A stretch of DNA of 64,000 bases, taken from positions 145,659-209,658 of the forward strand of contig CANFJX010000002.1 in NCBI GenBank assembly GCA_947447665.1. The letters run 5' to 3'. This stretch comes from Bacteriovoracaceae bacterium (lineage in GTDB: Bacteria > Bdellovibrionota > UBA1018). The notes beneath the pieces were generated by a model that saw nothing but the letters and a program-made list of their open reading frames with translations, made no database searches and was not told where the DNA came from. This document shows positions 25,908 through 35,408 of this stretch, in pieces. Every line of letters starts with the position of its first letter. Position 1 is the stretch's first letter. A program made the translations under genes and the position numbers.

Positions 25908-27826
25908 GTAAAATAAAGCAGATGCAGATTCGAAGTTGGAAGCTGCAGCATTTTGTCTGCATAGTAGTCGTTTTTTGGTCGCTCATCTTGGCGCCCATCA
26001 CATTTTCTGTTTACCTAGAAAATTGTAAAAGTGACCTTCGCGAACTCAAGCTAAATCTGAACAGTCAGCTCCAACAGTATCATTCTAATCTTAGGAACTC
26101 GCGCTGGGCCTTGACACGATTTAATTTCCTTCGGCATCACTTTTTCAAGACAGACCCTCAGCTTCTTAGCTCGCTCGAGGGGATTTTTCTCCCAGGGTTT
26201 TCCTTCGGTACTCAAAGTGAATATTTTATTTTGCGGGACCTAGAGGGTAAGACCAAGTTGGAAGCCCTGCGGGGCGCTCTCGTGAGTCGTCATAGCGACC
26301 TATATATCCCAGGTGAGAAGGATCTGGTTAAGCGGGGCGAGGGCATTGTGACGATTCCCTGTAAGATTAATCAAATACCTTATCTTTGTCTCATTAGTAC
26401 GCCCGATCTTCGTAATTACCAGGAAGCCTCCGACCGCTATATTACGTTAGGAGCGATTCCGAGGTCGGAGCTCTACTCTCTTTCGCGATCGCCTGAAGTT
26501 CAGCAATACTCGCTGTTTCGAGTGGATCAACCCGGATTTCATTTCTCCTTCGACTCAGACTTCAAACAGGAGTTCGGTTCGTGGCAGAATTTAGGCAGTC
26601 TTTTTCGGCAAAGCGTCGAACCTTATCCTGGGTTTTGGATTTCCCTCAGCTACCCTTGGACAGACTTCCTGGTGATGACTTCTGGAGCCATTTTAATTCT
26701 ATCCGTTTTAGTTACGATTGCGGGTCTGATTATTAATCAGATTTTTCAAGTTCGGATAAAAACCGAGTTAGAAATGGAGTCTTTGAAGAATGAGAGGGAA
26801 AGTTACGAGAGAGTTCAACTTTTAGTCAAGGGCGTGATCCATGATATCGAGAGCCCTTTAGCTGCTCTTCGGGTTCTATCAGCAGGTGAGCAGGACACGG
26901 ATAGAAAAAGTCTGTTTGATCTTCTTTTCAAGCGTGTTCGTCTGATTGTAAGCGACCTTGAGGGGAAGGGAAATTCGGGAGGCCGAGTGGAGCCTTCTTA
27001 CTTGCCTATTATCCCAATCTTGAACTCCATCGTGCTCGAAAAGCAAAAAGAACTTGGAATGCGTGCTTCTTTAATTTTAGATTCTGGGAAAATCTCTGCA
27101 GCATGGGTTTGCGGTGTTTACTCTGATTTTTTCAGGATGTTTTCTAATATTGTTAATAATGCAGTTCAAGCCTCAGAAAAGAATTCTATCATTCGAATTA
27201 AGCTCGAAGTCGATTTAATAAAAGAAAAAATCAGTATCTTCGTGATTGACTCTGGGAGAGGAATTCCAGAGGAGTTGGTGAGTCGACTTTTCGAAAAGGG
27301 CGCAACTTTTGGAAAATCGGGTGGTAGCGGTATTGGCCTTTTCCAAGCTAGGAACACAGCTCGCGCAATGAATGGGGATATTTATATAAGACCTAATCCC
27401 GATGAGCCTGGAACGGTGGTCGAGATATTGCTTCCCTCGCTTGAGGCCCCAGGCTGGTTCCGGCCAGAAATTCAGCTATCGCCAGGGGGGAGAATCGTAC
27501 TGGTCGATGACGAGGAAATTGTACAGAAAATATTTCAAGATAAGCTAAAAAGATCCAGCATCGATTACGAGATTCAGTTTTTCTCTCATCCGAGTTCAGT
27601 GCCTATCGAGCTGATTCATGATCCCCGTTGTTTTTTTGTTATTGATAATAATTACGGCGTTGACCTATCTGCTGGATTGCAATTTTGTCAAAAACTCCCA
27701 GCCCATCGGACTCTTTTATTTACATCAGATTGGAACTTAAAAGCTATTCAGATTCAGTCCGAGGAGTTTAAAATTAGTCTCCTTGGTAAAGAGTTTTTAG
27801 AGCTGATTAAATTTGTGCAGGTCTGA
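25889..27826 (+). CDS. Hybrid sensor histidine kinase with C-terminal receiver domain
   Basis: Inner membrane kinase. TM1 is at about residues 22-42, a large extracytoplasmic domain at 45-258, and TM2 at 260-283. The H-box is VIHDIESPLAAL with His318; the ATPase core has an N-box (NIVNNAVQAS), G1 (DSGRGIP) and G2 (GGSGIGL). A degenerate receiver follows, with Asp540-Asp541 in LVDDEE, a likely phosphoacceptor Asp586 in FFVIDNNYG, and Lys634 in LLGK. The HDIESP box is of the type found in kinases with weak dimerisation sequences. No separate response regulator is nearby, so the output partner is unknown. The upstream lipoprotein gene overlaps it and may encode its sensor. Confidence 0.9.
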   Translation: MDLLKISKIKQMQIRSWKLQHFVCIVVVFWSLILAPITFSVYLENCKSDLRELKLNLNSQLQQYHSNLRNSRWALTRFNFLRHHFFKTDPQLLSSLEGIFLPGFSFGTQSEYFILRDLEGKTKLEALRGALVSRHSDLYIPGEKDLVKRGEGIVTIPCKINQIPYLCLISTPDLRNYQEASDRYITLGAIPRSELYSLSRSPEVQQYSLFRVDQPGFHFSFDSDFKQEFGSWQNLGSLFRQSVEPYPGFWISLSYPWTDFLVMTSGAILILSVLVTIAGLIINQIFQVRIKTELEMESLKNERESYERVQLLVKGVIHDIESPLAALRVLSAGEQDTDRKSLFDLLFKRVRLIVSDLEGKGNSGGRVEPSYLPIIPILNSIVLEKQKELGMRASLILDSGKISAAWVCGVYSDFFRMFSNIVNNAVQASEKNSIIRIKLEVDLIKEKISIFVIDSGRGIPEELVSRLFEKGATFGKSGGSGIGLFQARNTARAMNGDIYIRPNPDEPGTVVEILLPSLEAPGWFRPEIQLSPGGRIVLVDDEEIVQKIFQDKLKRSSIDYEIQFFSHPSSVPIELIHDPRCFFVIDNNYGVDLSAGLQFCQKLPAHRTLLFTSDWNLKAIQIQSEEFKISLLGKEFLELIKFVQV

Positions 27827-27875
27827 TTAGATTAAGCTTATCAAGTCTTAGAAGATAGGTTTTAATTAATATATC

Positions 27876-28700
27876 ATTAATTTAATATATCGATTTTTAA
27901 TTTTATCCACTGTCTCTATTGGATTTCTCATTACTATTGAGAAGTTATCTCGCTCAGATACCGCTGAGTTCATTGGGCCGGAGTTCATTGGACCGGAACC
28001 CATTGCTCAGTCCTCACCTATTCCGACACCTTCCAGTGGGTTAGCCTCGAATGAGCACGAAGTGTGGCTTCTTAGTCACCAAGAGTCGGGCGTGATCTCG
28101 AGTCTCCTCCTAAACTACTTCGGACGGTTTGACCTAGGGGAGCGGCTTAATCTCCTTGTGGGCGGAAGTGCGGGTTTTATTGAGAATGTGGGGCCTACCC
28201 TCCTGGGTTTGAGTACAGAGCTTAAGGTGGATGAGATTCGGAGCCATTTCGTTTTGGGAGTTCAGCACGAGCGTTGGTCGGGCTGGGGAATTACCGAAAA
28301 CCGTGCCGAGTCTTACTGGGATTTTCGGCCGCTCCCTAGCTTGAGTCTAGCGGTTGGTTATAGTTATCGGGCCCCTCAATATCGAGGTTTGGGGATTCAG
28401 TCCCTTTCTTGGCCCACTGCTACAGCTGAGTGGGGGGCTCTTTACCGTTTGGAGTGGAAGTTTCTGGGCCATTCTGATTCGCAAGTCGCTCGCTTGAGCG
28501 CTTCGTTTCTAGTTTGGAACTATGATCGGATGCGCTTAGCAACCTCCGACAATATTCATTTTTCAATCATACCCTCCTATCGCCTTTCTCAGAGCGGAAG
28601 CCTTCAGGTCATGTTGATGACCGCTGTGAAAGGCTTTTCGGGTGCGGTTGTTTCTTGGGACCAATTGGATTTGGGTTTGGGGTGGAAGTATGATTTCTAG
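27876..28700 (+). CDS. Outer membrane beta-barrel protein with no canonical start codon
   Basis: The barrel part (from about 28060) has amphipathic strands such as LLLNYFGRFDLGERLNLLVGG and PSLSLAVGYSYRAP, and ends in LGLGWKYDF, a classic BAM C-terminal signal. The first canonical start in frame, GTG 28062, gives no signal peptide. The same frame stays open upstream to a stop at 27867-27869 and encodes a good signal sequence (NLIYRFLILSTVSIGFLI), then a linker with a repeated EFIGPEFIGPE, but without ATG, GTG or TTG. ATT 27876 is given here as a tentative start. Either a rare start codon, a frameshift or a sequence error explains this. The metallophosphatase gene overlaps the 3' end by 11 bases. 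Confidence 0.6.
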   Translation: MNLIYRFLILSTVSIGFLITIEKLSRSDTAEFIGPEFIGPEPIAQSSPIPTPSSGLASNEHEVWLLSHQESGVISSLLLNYFGRFDLGERLNLLVGGSAGFIENVGPTLLGLSTELKVDEIRSHFVLGVQHERWSGWGITENRAESYWDFRPLPSLSLAVGYSYRAPQYRGLGIQSLSWPTATAEWGALYRLEWKFLGHSDSQVARLSASFLVWNYDRMRLATSDNIHFSIIPSYRLSQSGSLQVMLMTAVKGFSGAVVSWDQLDLGLGWKYDF

Positions 28701-29547
28701 GCGATCTTCGGCGGCTCTTCTTTTAGTTTTTTGTTTATTCTTTGGTTGTGGGAAAAACCTTGCTCAGGTCTTCTTTCACGTTTCGGTTGATCAGAGGGCT
28801 AAGGAGAGTTTATCCGGCACGATCCGGGTGCCCACTCCCCTGTCTCTAAGTGATCCGTCGTCATTTCGCTTCGCAGTCTTTGGAGACGTTCAGATTCGAG
28901 CCGAAAATAAAAATATGCTCACTACTTTCAAAAACGAGGTCACCGACCGAAATATTGACTTCTTCGTCGTTCTCGGAGATCTGACCGAGGATGGTAACAA
29001 TCAAGAGCTAGCCGACATCAAATCAGATCTCGATCAAGTAGGAGTACCCTACTATGCCACCATTGGTAACCATGACCTTTTTCAGGCTAATCCCTCTGGC
29101 GGTTGGGAGTCGTGGAAATCTACTTTTGGTGCTGCCACCTATTCGGTCACCCTAGGTAATGCTGTGCGACTCATACTACTTGATACCTCCTCAGGCAATA
29201 TTGGAGCAACTCAGTTTAAATGGCTCGAAAATCAGCTAAAAACTCAAGCGCCTTTTACACTGGTGGGATCTCATTATCCCGTGAATGATGGCAGTGGCCC
29301 TAGTATTTGGAGGCTCGAGAGTGTCGAGGAGCGTTACAAGCTTACGAGTCTTTTGGATCGATATGGGGTTTATGCCTACCTCGGTGGACATGTTCACGGT
29401 TATCGCGAGGGACGGGTAGGAAATATTCTTCATTTAACGATCGGAAGTATGTACCCCTATGCTTTGGATTTTGGCACCCGTGGTTATGTTTTATTTCAGT
29501 ACGAGCGGGGCAACTTAACCTGGGAGAGAATCGATCTTGGGGCCTAA
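28690..29547 (+). CDS. Calcineurin-like metallophosphatase lipoprotein
   Basis: Exported phosphoesterase of 285 residues. The lipoprotein signal is ALLLVFCLFFGCG. Metal-binding motifs appear in order: FAVFGDVQ, VVLGDLTEDG, TIGNHDLF, LVGSHYPV and YLGGHVHGY, which is a complete set for the metallophosphoesterase superfamily (3',5'-cAMP phosphodiesterase or purple acid phosphatase-like). The substrate is not evident. ATG 28690, with GGTGGA upstream, overlaps the barrel gene stop; the longer frame from 28642 would bury the signal. Coupling to an outer membrane barrel suggests joint work in the envelope. Confidence 0.9.
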   Translation: MISRRSSAALLLVFCLFFGCGKNLAQVFFHVSVDQRAKESLSGTIRVPTPLSLSDPSSFRFAVFGDVQIRAENKNMLTTFKNEVTDRNIDFFVVLGDLTEDGNNQELADIKSDLDQVGVPYYATIGNHDLFQANPSGGWESWKSTFGAATYSVTLGNAVRLILLDTSSGNIGATQFKWLENQLKTQAPFTLVGSHYPVNDGSGPSIWRLESVEERYKLTSLLDRYGVYAYLGGHVHGYREGRVGNILHLTIGSMYPYALDFGTRGYVLFQYERGNLTWERIDLGA

Positions 29548-29550
29548 TGT

Positions 29551-30429
29551 TTAGTCAGTAGGCTGCGTCGATTCTAATAGCGATGGCAATTGGGTGGCCT
29601 GGTTTGGTTCAGGTGGTTCTTCTTGGGTGTTGGGCGTCGGAGTCTCCTGCACCTTAGGAAGGAGTTTTAGGCGCTCTACCGTTCGATTCTGTTTTTCTTT
29701 TATTTTATGATCATTTTCAGGGCTCTGCCCGATGGATTTTTGAATTTCTGCCAGGTTCGACATCAGGTCCATGACTGTTTCCTGATTGGGAGAACCATTA
29801 AGATGAGAGGAGCAACCATAGATGTTTTGGACAAATAGCGCTGCATGATTCAAGTGACGATAAAAAAGTTTTCTATCGTCACCAGCTCTATCTGATTTCA
29901 AATGGCTGGGGTCAGCGACTTTTTTTAGATAATTTTCAGTTCGTATTTGCCAAATTTTTTTTCGATCATCGTCGTCTGTGTCCTCGTCGCAATAGACCCT
30001 CAGATCATAGTCTTTGTTGATATCTTCAACACTTAAATCTTCACAAAATTTATTTCTTACAAAACTAAAAATTTCACGCATCTTGTTCTGGTCTTCAAGC
30101 TGCTTTTTTGTGAGATAATGCTCTTTTTTATCAGAACTATATCGATTGATCCGGTGTCCATCGGCGTCACCTGTATCCCAGGGCCGCTTTAGTTTCGCCT
30201 GAGACTCATCCTGATAGATAAAATCCTTAAATAATGGCTCTTCAAGGATTTCATCCCTCGTGTTTTTATGCTCAGGTAAGTTCATCCAATGCCAAAGGAA
30301 TGCCCAGTCCTGATTCATGGTCTTGAATTGGGGTGTCGCATCTTTGCTTATCAGATAATCTCCAGCCATCGCAGAATTGAGACTTAGCAGTAATGCCACG
30401 ATACAAATGACTGAATTGGGATAGCCCAT
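29551..30429 (-). CDS. Hypothetical exported protein
   Basis: The family is not recognised. A signal peptide is clear (VICIVALLLSLNSAMAG). The mature part is hydrophilic and helical, rich in Asp, Lys and Trp early on (MNQDWAFLWHWMN) with an acidic stretch DEDTDDDDRKK near residue 150, and ends in a Pro/Thr/Glu-rich tail (PTPNTQEEPPEPNQ). Three cysteines lie in the mature part. The ATG has AGGAT five bases upstream. It converges on the metallophosphatase gene with 3 bases between stops and is divergent from the next large exported gene. Confidence 0.72.
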   Translation of the reverse strand: MGYPNSVICIVALLLSLNSAMAGDYLISKDATPQFKTMNQDWAFLWHWMNLPEHKNTRDEILEEPLFKDFIYQDESQAKLKRPWDTGDADGHRINRYSSDKKEHYLTKKQLEDQNKMREIFSFVRNKFCEDLSVEDINKDYDLRVYCDEDTDDDDRKKIWQIRTENYLKKVADPSHLKSDRAGDDRKLFYRHLNHAALFVQNIYGCSSHLNGSPNQETVMDLMSNLAEIQKSIGQSPENDHKIKEKQNRTVERLKLLPKVQETPTPNTQEEPPEPNQATQLPSLLESTQPTD

Positions 30430-30579
30430 AATATCCTATCGCCACATCAAGACAAATTCTGTAGAGTTTTTTTATTCTAGTTTAGGGCGCTCTCAGAACT
30501 CCAGAATAACTCAGAAATCGCCCAAATCGCCTACCCCACCGCAATTGACGGATCACTCTACATCCCCTACAATTAATTT

Positions 30580-33018
30580 ATGTTGTCAGCACGCTTACAA
30601 CTCAGGCGCAGGTCAGTTCGTCTGAGTTATTCAGTTCTTATTGCTTGCGGTTTTTCTAGCCTTTTTTCGCCTTCGTCATTTGCAGCCTCTGAGGACCGGA
30701 GCTGCGGACCCACTGATTCAAACCCACTCCAGACGGGCAACCTCTCTGAAATCATGGGAGCTATGGGAAATCTCAAAAAGGCCGCAGATCGTACTCGTTT
30801 AAGTGGCGATCGTTTTGCCTATGGGAAAAATCGATTCGAGTTAGGCACTTCTATTGAGGAGCAGATAGAGGGGCTCGGCTATCTGGCTCAAGCGGCCTGT
30901 TATGAAGAGCTGACGCATCAGGTGGGCGATGCAACTCTTTACCTTCGTGAGCACTCAGAGCGTATTCATAAGCTGGCTGAGAGCACGCAGGGAGGGGTCG
31001 CGCTAATGCCACCGTCGAGCGAGAGGTTTAACTTCGAAAGAAAAGCCTATGTGCTTGCTCGTTTGGCTGATTACTTTGGCCGCTCTGAGAAGACGATTGC
31101 CTTAATTAAACCCATCACCCAGCCTGATCCAGTCGCTGAAGTGCGGCTCAAGATCGCCATTCAATCGATGTCTTCCGTCAGTTCGGCAGAGGAGCAGGCT
31201 AAGGTATTGAGACTTGCAGTGGATAGTGCTGAGCAAACTCTGTTTATCAAAGCAGGACATCTTTTAGAAAAAGCCTACCTCGAGTCACTCAAAACCGATC
31301 AGCCTCAACCTAGATTGGCCTATGAAGCGTATCGTTTCTACCAAGAGTACCTACCGCTCAATGATGCGATTGGGCGCCAGTATGAGTTAGCATCGCGTTA
31401 TGGCTTTAAGATCTACCAGAATGCATCTCTCACAGGCCCCGAGAAGCGTTTTTTTATTCAGTCGCTTTTAGAAAAAAATAAACAGTTAGAGGAGCCAGGA
31501 GTCCTTCAGGCATTCACTCAGGTGATTCAGTTTGAGCTCAAAAAGATGGAACATCGAAGCCAGGATGATCTTGAGACCGTTGGGACGGCAAAAAAAGCTG
31601 AGGCAGAGTTTAGGTCTTATTTTAAACACCTTTGCAGCGAGGGTGTACCATTTGGATGTAATCACTTGGGAGCTCTAGAGCTTGCTCTAGGCGACTTCAA
31701 AGCGGCGGAAGACTATTTTAGAAAAGCAATGCTCAAGGGCTATCATAATGCTTTTGAGAATTATGTCGATGAAGTTGCAAGAGGCGTCTCTCCATTCAAA
31801 GAGGCGAACACTTCGGCTTATTTTGGGCGCCTGGATTCCGACTCTAGGGAGTTTAGAGAGGCGAGTGCGAAACTTGCCAGCCCAAAAGCACTGAGAAAGC
31901 TCGCTGATTGGGCTACTCAGGTCACCACACCGCGTCTACGGCCGACTCCGGAAAAGGAGTTTGCCATCTACGAACAGGCCGAAAAGTATGCGAGCTTAGT
32001 GATTATTGAGGAACAGAGATTATTAGCAAAACAGTTGATGCAGAAACTACAGGTTGCTCAAGCGGATCTCATTTCAAAGCAGGAGAACCTATTAAAGGAC
32101 ATTGTGCAATTATACGACGAAGTCAACCGCAGCTCCCCTTCGTTGTCAGTCCAAAAAGTCATTCAGCTCTCGAAATCAGCAGAGGGTAAATTAGGTCAAA
32201 TCGTCTGGCAAAAAAGTAAACACGAGGCTCAAGAGTTAGTTCAGTCTATTTTAAAGATCAAGAACGAGCGCGAAGTGGCCCAGATGAGAATCGAGGATGA
32301 GGACAGGAAAAGAAGACTAGCTGAGTTGATGGCCACTCCGATTGCTCTCGCACCTGCGATGGAGGCGAAATTTAGACCGATTTCAGAGTCAAATGTAACG
32401 AGCGATAGCATCGAAATAGAAACTCTCCTGGATGATAAAAACTTGGGTGATAGGAAGAGAGAAAAAGAGCGAAAAAAACTTGAGAAGAAGGAAAAGGCCG
32501 CATCGAACGCCAGTTTGGTAGGTTCACGTTCTTCGCCGGGCCGCTTGAGTGCGAGCCCGGAAGAGCATGCTCGTAGTAGTTCAATGTCGCCTCCTGCTAG
32601 GGTTGGCTCTGGCAGCCCAAAGCCCGATCGAGTCCTCGCCAGCAAGGACTTCTCTGATATGGTTCAACTCTTGACAACTCGACCCACTGCTGCTGATCTC
32701 ATTTTGCGAAAAAAGATATTAAAAACATTGGAGCTCATTCTTGAAAATCCAGATCAGAATTCATTGGATACGAAAAAACTAAAGGTCTCAATCAAGCACG
32801 ATGGAATCGAAGTTCCAATTTTTCAGTCTCGGGTGGAGCACGATACCCATGGTGCCCGACGGATTTACTGGGTTCGCGGGGCGAATGGAGTGGTCACTGT
32901 TTTGGAAGTCCGACTTCATCCCGAAGAGGGCGAGCTAACCAATGACTACTTCAAGCGCTTCTTTAATAAGGAAATGAAGGTGCTGCCAGAAGGCTTTTTC
33001 GTCATCGATTCACCCTAA
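30580..33018 (+). CDS. Large exported repeat protein with RelE-like C-terminal domain
   Basis: The 812-residue protein starts with a signal peptide (VLIACGFSSLFSPSSFA). Residues 60-480 are helical; one clear Sel1/TPR unit is CNHLGALELALGDFKAAEDY. A charged coiled-coil region follows (490-640, with REKERKKLEKKEKAA), then a Ser/Pro-rich linker (SLVGSRSSPGRLSASPEE). The last 120 residues look like a RelE/ParE-type fold: a helix pair (ILRKKILKTLELILENP), then strands LKVSIKHDGIEVPIF, ARRIYWVRGANGVVTVLEV and RLHPEEG. A toxin-like RNase domain at the end of an exported protein would suit an effector, but this fold call is from pattern only. It converges on the subtilase gene. Confidence 0.72.
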   Translation: MLSARLQLRRRSVRLSYSVLIACGFSSLFSPSSFAASEDRSCGPTDSNPLQTGNLSEIMGAMGNLKKAADRTRLSGDRFAYGKNRFELGTSIEEQIEGLGYLAQAACYEELTHQVGDATLYLREHSERIHKLAESTQGGVALMPPSSERFNFERKAYVLARLADYFGRSEKTIALIKPITQPDPVAEVRLKIAIQSMSSVSSAEEQAKVLRLAVDSAEQTLFIKAGHLLEKAYLESLKTDQPQPRLAYEAYRFYQEYLPLNDAIGRQYELASRYGFKIYQNASLTGPEKRFFIQSLLEKNKQLEEPGVLQAFTQVIQFELKKMEHRSQDDLETVGTAKKAEAEFRSYFKHLCSEGVPFGCNHLGALELALGDFKAAEDYFRKAMLKGYHNAFENYVDEVARGVSPFKEANTSAYFGRLDSDSREFREASAKLASPKALRKLADWATQVTTPRLRPTPEKEFAIYEQAEKYASLVIIEEQRLLAKQLMQKLQVAQADLISKQENLLKDIVQLYDEVNRSSPSLSVQKVIQLSKSAEGKLGQIVWQKSKHEAQELVQSILKIKNEREVAQMRIEDEDRKRRLAELMATPIALAPAMEAKFRPISESNVTSDSIEIETLLDDKNLGDRKREKERKKLEKKEKAASNASLVGSRSSPGRLSASPEEHARSSSMSPPARVGSGSPKPDRVLASKDFSDMVQLLTTRPTAADLILRKKILKTLELILENPDQNSLDTKKLKVSIKHDGIEVPIFQSRVEHDTHGARRIYWVRGANGVVTVLEVRLHPEEGELTNDYFKRFFNKEMKVLPEGFFVIDSP

Positions 33019-33041
33019 TCTGCCTTTTGCCCCTCTTTGAT

Positions 33042-34415
33042 TTACATCAAGAGAGTCGACGGAAGTGGAATGGGCTCTCCATCGTAGCCATCGGCGGTCG
33101 GGATGACGGAGAGTAGTGTTTTCACGTCACCTACTTCCCTTTTCGCTTGTTCAACGGCTGAGGCCACTCCCAATTGCTCCGAGAGGTTCGCGGCACGGAG
33201 TGCTCGGTCTGGATTAGCAATTCCTTCAGCGACTACCTTGCCGACAAGGAAGTCCTTCTTATCTACGGTTTGCATCAATATTTGCTTAACCTCAGGTAAA
33301 GTAAGCTTCGGGTTTGCATCCAGAATTCTCCCGGCTAGATTAGTAATAAATGGAGCTGCTTGAGAGGTCCCGCTCAGGGGCATCGTGTCTCCACCAGGAA
33401 TATCTGAGATAATGCCCACGCCCGGTGCGGCGATCTCGACCATTTTAATGCCATAATTTGAGAACGAGGCAAGCTTATCGTAACCACGAGTAGCTGCTAC
33501 GGAGATGGTATTGTCATATTTGAGATTAGCTGGAAAAGTCGGGAGTTGGTCGTTGTCGGTTCCATCATTTCCTGCTGCAATTACGAAGAGCGTTTTCGCT
33601 GCCGACGTAACGAATGAAGCTCCCTTTTCGATAATTTTATTTATAAATAATTTACCGTACTTTTCCTGTTCAGCCTCGGTGAGGTCCTTGCTAAGTAGCT
33701 TTTTAGCTAAGATTTTCGCTACTCGTTTAGCTTGATCGACATTTGTGCCAAAAGAGCAGTTCGCTGCAGCCATTCCAGTAGTGTTTAGATACGTACCAAC
33801 TGGCGTGAGGGTTTTAGACTGTTGATCGGCTGCCATGTCCAACATGAAGTTGAGGGCCGTATCGGTGAAAGAGTCTCCTATCAAGCGCACCAGTGAGAAG
33901 TGATCCCAGAAGCTCTCCATGAGTAATTCAACTGCGGGTGTCTTGACCTCGGTTGGGATGATTTTTGCTGCCAGTATTTGTGCGTGATCCGCAGAGCGGG
34001 CCGAAATTCCAGCAACATGCGTTCCGTGAACGAAGTTACCAAATTTCTCAAGTTCCTTGATAAAGTTTTCGTCCTTCTTTTTATCTTTCATCCACTGCTT
34101 ATCTTCTTCGGTGGCGGTGCCGTGTAGAAGTTTGAGTTGTACTTGAAAAAATTTTGTCGTATCTGGAGAGAACTTGCCAAGATAACTGTAATCAATGATT
34201 TCGTTACTATTTTCAGCGAAATTCCATCCGTGGGTGTCGTCTTTAAAAGAATCACCTGCTAAATTGCCGGGATTGGTCCAGGCTTTTGCTACTAAGTCCG
34301 GATGTCTCAGATCAGTGCCTGAGTCCACAATTCCGATTGGAACTGCCCAGGAATATTTACCAAGAAGCGCGAAACTAAGAAAAAGAATTGTCCTGATGCT
34401 TTTTTGAGATTTCAT
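33042..34415 (-). CDS. Secreted subtilisin-like serine protease (S8)
   Basis: Exported subtilase of 457 residues. The catalytic triad is visible: Asp31 in IGIVDSGTDLRHP, His130 in VHGTHVAGI, and Ser in LSGTSQAAPF near residue 355; the oxyanion Asn is in VIAAGNDGTDND. The signal peptide (IRTILFLSFALLGKYSWA) is followed at once by the catalytic core, with no inhibitor_I9-type propeptide, unusual for a secreted subtilase. Insertions at 75-125 and 165-260 enlarge the core. A GGGGGGAT lies upstream of the ATG. It may digest prey or host protein or process neighbouring exported proteins. Confidence 0.93.
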   Translation of the reverse strand: MKSQKSIRTILFLSFALLGKYSWAVPIGIVDSGTDLRHPDLVAKAWTNPGNLAGDSFKDDTHGWNFAENSNEIIDYSYLGKFSPDTTKFFQVQLKLLHGTATEEDKQWMKDKKKDENFIKELEKFGNFVHGTHVAGISARSADHAQILAAKIIPTEVKTPAVELLMESFWDHFSLVRLIGDSFTDTALNFMLDMAADQQSKTLTPVGTYLNTTGMAAANCSFGTNVDQAKRVAKILAKKLLSKDLTEAEQEKYGKLFINKIIEKGASFVTSAAKTLFVIAAGNDGTDNDQLPTFPANLKYDNTISVAATRGYDKLASFSNYGIKMVEIAAPGVGIISDIPGGDTMPLSGTSQAAPFITNLAGRILDANPKLTLPEVKQILMQTVDKKDFLVGKVVAEGIANPDRALRAANLSEQLGVASAVEQAKREVGDVKTLLSVIPTADGYDGEPIPLPSTLLM

Positions 34416-34508
34416 GAAAAATATCCCCCCATTTTTCTAGGTTTACTCTTTCAGAAATACTCATGTTTTGAAATATTTATTTTTATTTTTATGAAGATAT
34501 TTTTAATT

Positions 34509-35384
34509 TTATTGTGTAGGGGCTGCGCTATTACAATTTTTTATGATCGAGTTAACCACTACAGAGGCGCTGTAGAGTCCGAAAGTGCCTGTAATAAAGC
34601 TCGCGTTACCATGGATGAGATTACGGTTATCACAATTGAAGTAGGGATTATCACCTTGAGGGCATACGCAGCGAAAACCCTTGCCCCCATCGTAATGCAG
34701 CTCCTCTGGGGCTGAGTAGGGCTCAGCAGAAAAGATGGCTTGGATGCCAAAGGGTATTTTTTCGTTCTTGGGGAAGTTGTATTGATCTCTCAGGATACGT
34801 CGAATTTCTCGGGCTAATGGGTCTAAATGGGTAAAAGCCAAGTCGGTGATTCGAACTTGAGTAGGATCGAGTCGACCTCCTGAGCCTGTCGAGCTCACGA
34901 TGGGAATCTCTTTTTCTCGGCAGTAAGCCAGGAGATGACACTTGGCGGTGATGTTGTCGATTGCGTCAATAACGAAGTCAGGGCGATTGGAGAAGATCTC
35001 CTCGCAGTTTTTCGCATGATAAAATTGAGGGACTGAATGCACCGTGGCCTGCGGATTGATCTGGCGCATCCGAGCTGCCATGACATCAGATTTCTTGGAA
35101 CCTACTAATCCCTGTAGTGCGTGAATCTGCCGGTTAAAATTAGTGACACAAATTTCATCAAAATCAACTAAAGTAATTTCACCAATTCCTGATCGCATCA
35201 GCGATTCTGCTGCCCAAGAGCCCACTCCGCCCAAACCGAGCACCATGACGTGTGACTTCATGAGTTGGTTCATTTTTGCGTCTCCAATGAGCCTGCCCAT
35301 TCGGTCAAATCTTCGGTGAAGTCGATAGTTTTCTAGTTCCGCCTCGGTCATTTCTGTTGAGTGGATTGGGGGGTCAAGCTCCAT
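34509..35384 (-). CDS. tcdA: tRNA threonylcarbamoyladenosine dehydratase TcdA
   Basis: E1-like (ThiF/MoeB superfamily) ATP-dependent enzyme that cyclises t6A37 to ct6A in tRNA. The adenylate-binding loop is VLGLGGVGSWAAE, with DFDEICVTNFNRQIHAL and VIDAIDNITAK downstream, all characteristic of TcdA/CsdL. GGKGFRCVCPQGDN may include cysteines specific to this group. The 291 residues are slightly more than E. coli TcdA (268) because of a polar N-terminal extension. ATG 35384 has AAAAGG seven bases upstream. It lies just upstream of tatD on the same strand, in the order tatD then tcdA in transcription. Confidence 0.92.
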   Translation of the reverse strand: MELDPPIHSTEMTEAELENYRLHRRFDRMGRLIGDAKMNQLMKSHVMVLGLGGVGSWAAESLMRSGIGEITLVDFDEICVTNFNRQIHALQGLVGSKKSDVMAARMRQINPQATVHSVPQFYHAKNCEEIFSNRPDFVIDAIDNITAKCHLLAYCREKEIPIVSSTGSGGRLDPTQVRITDLAFTHLDPLAREIRRILRDQYNFPKNEKIPFGIQAIFSAEPYSAPEELHYDGGKGFRCVCPQGDNPYFNCDNRNLIHGNASFITGTFGLYSASVVVNSIIKNCNSAAPTQ

Positions 35385-35408
35385 AAATCAGCCTTTTCTT
35401 CTTGTCGA

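Noticed and set aside
34404..34715. Plus-strand frame of 103 residues with a hydrophobic start
   Set aside because: Mostly antisense to tcdA, whose family match is firm.
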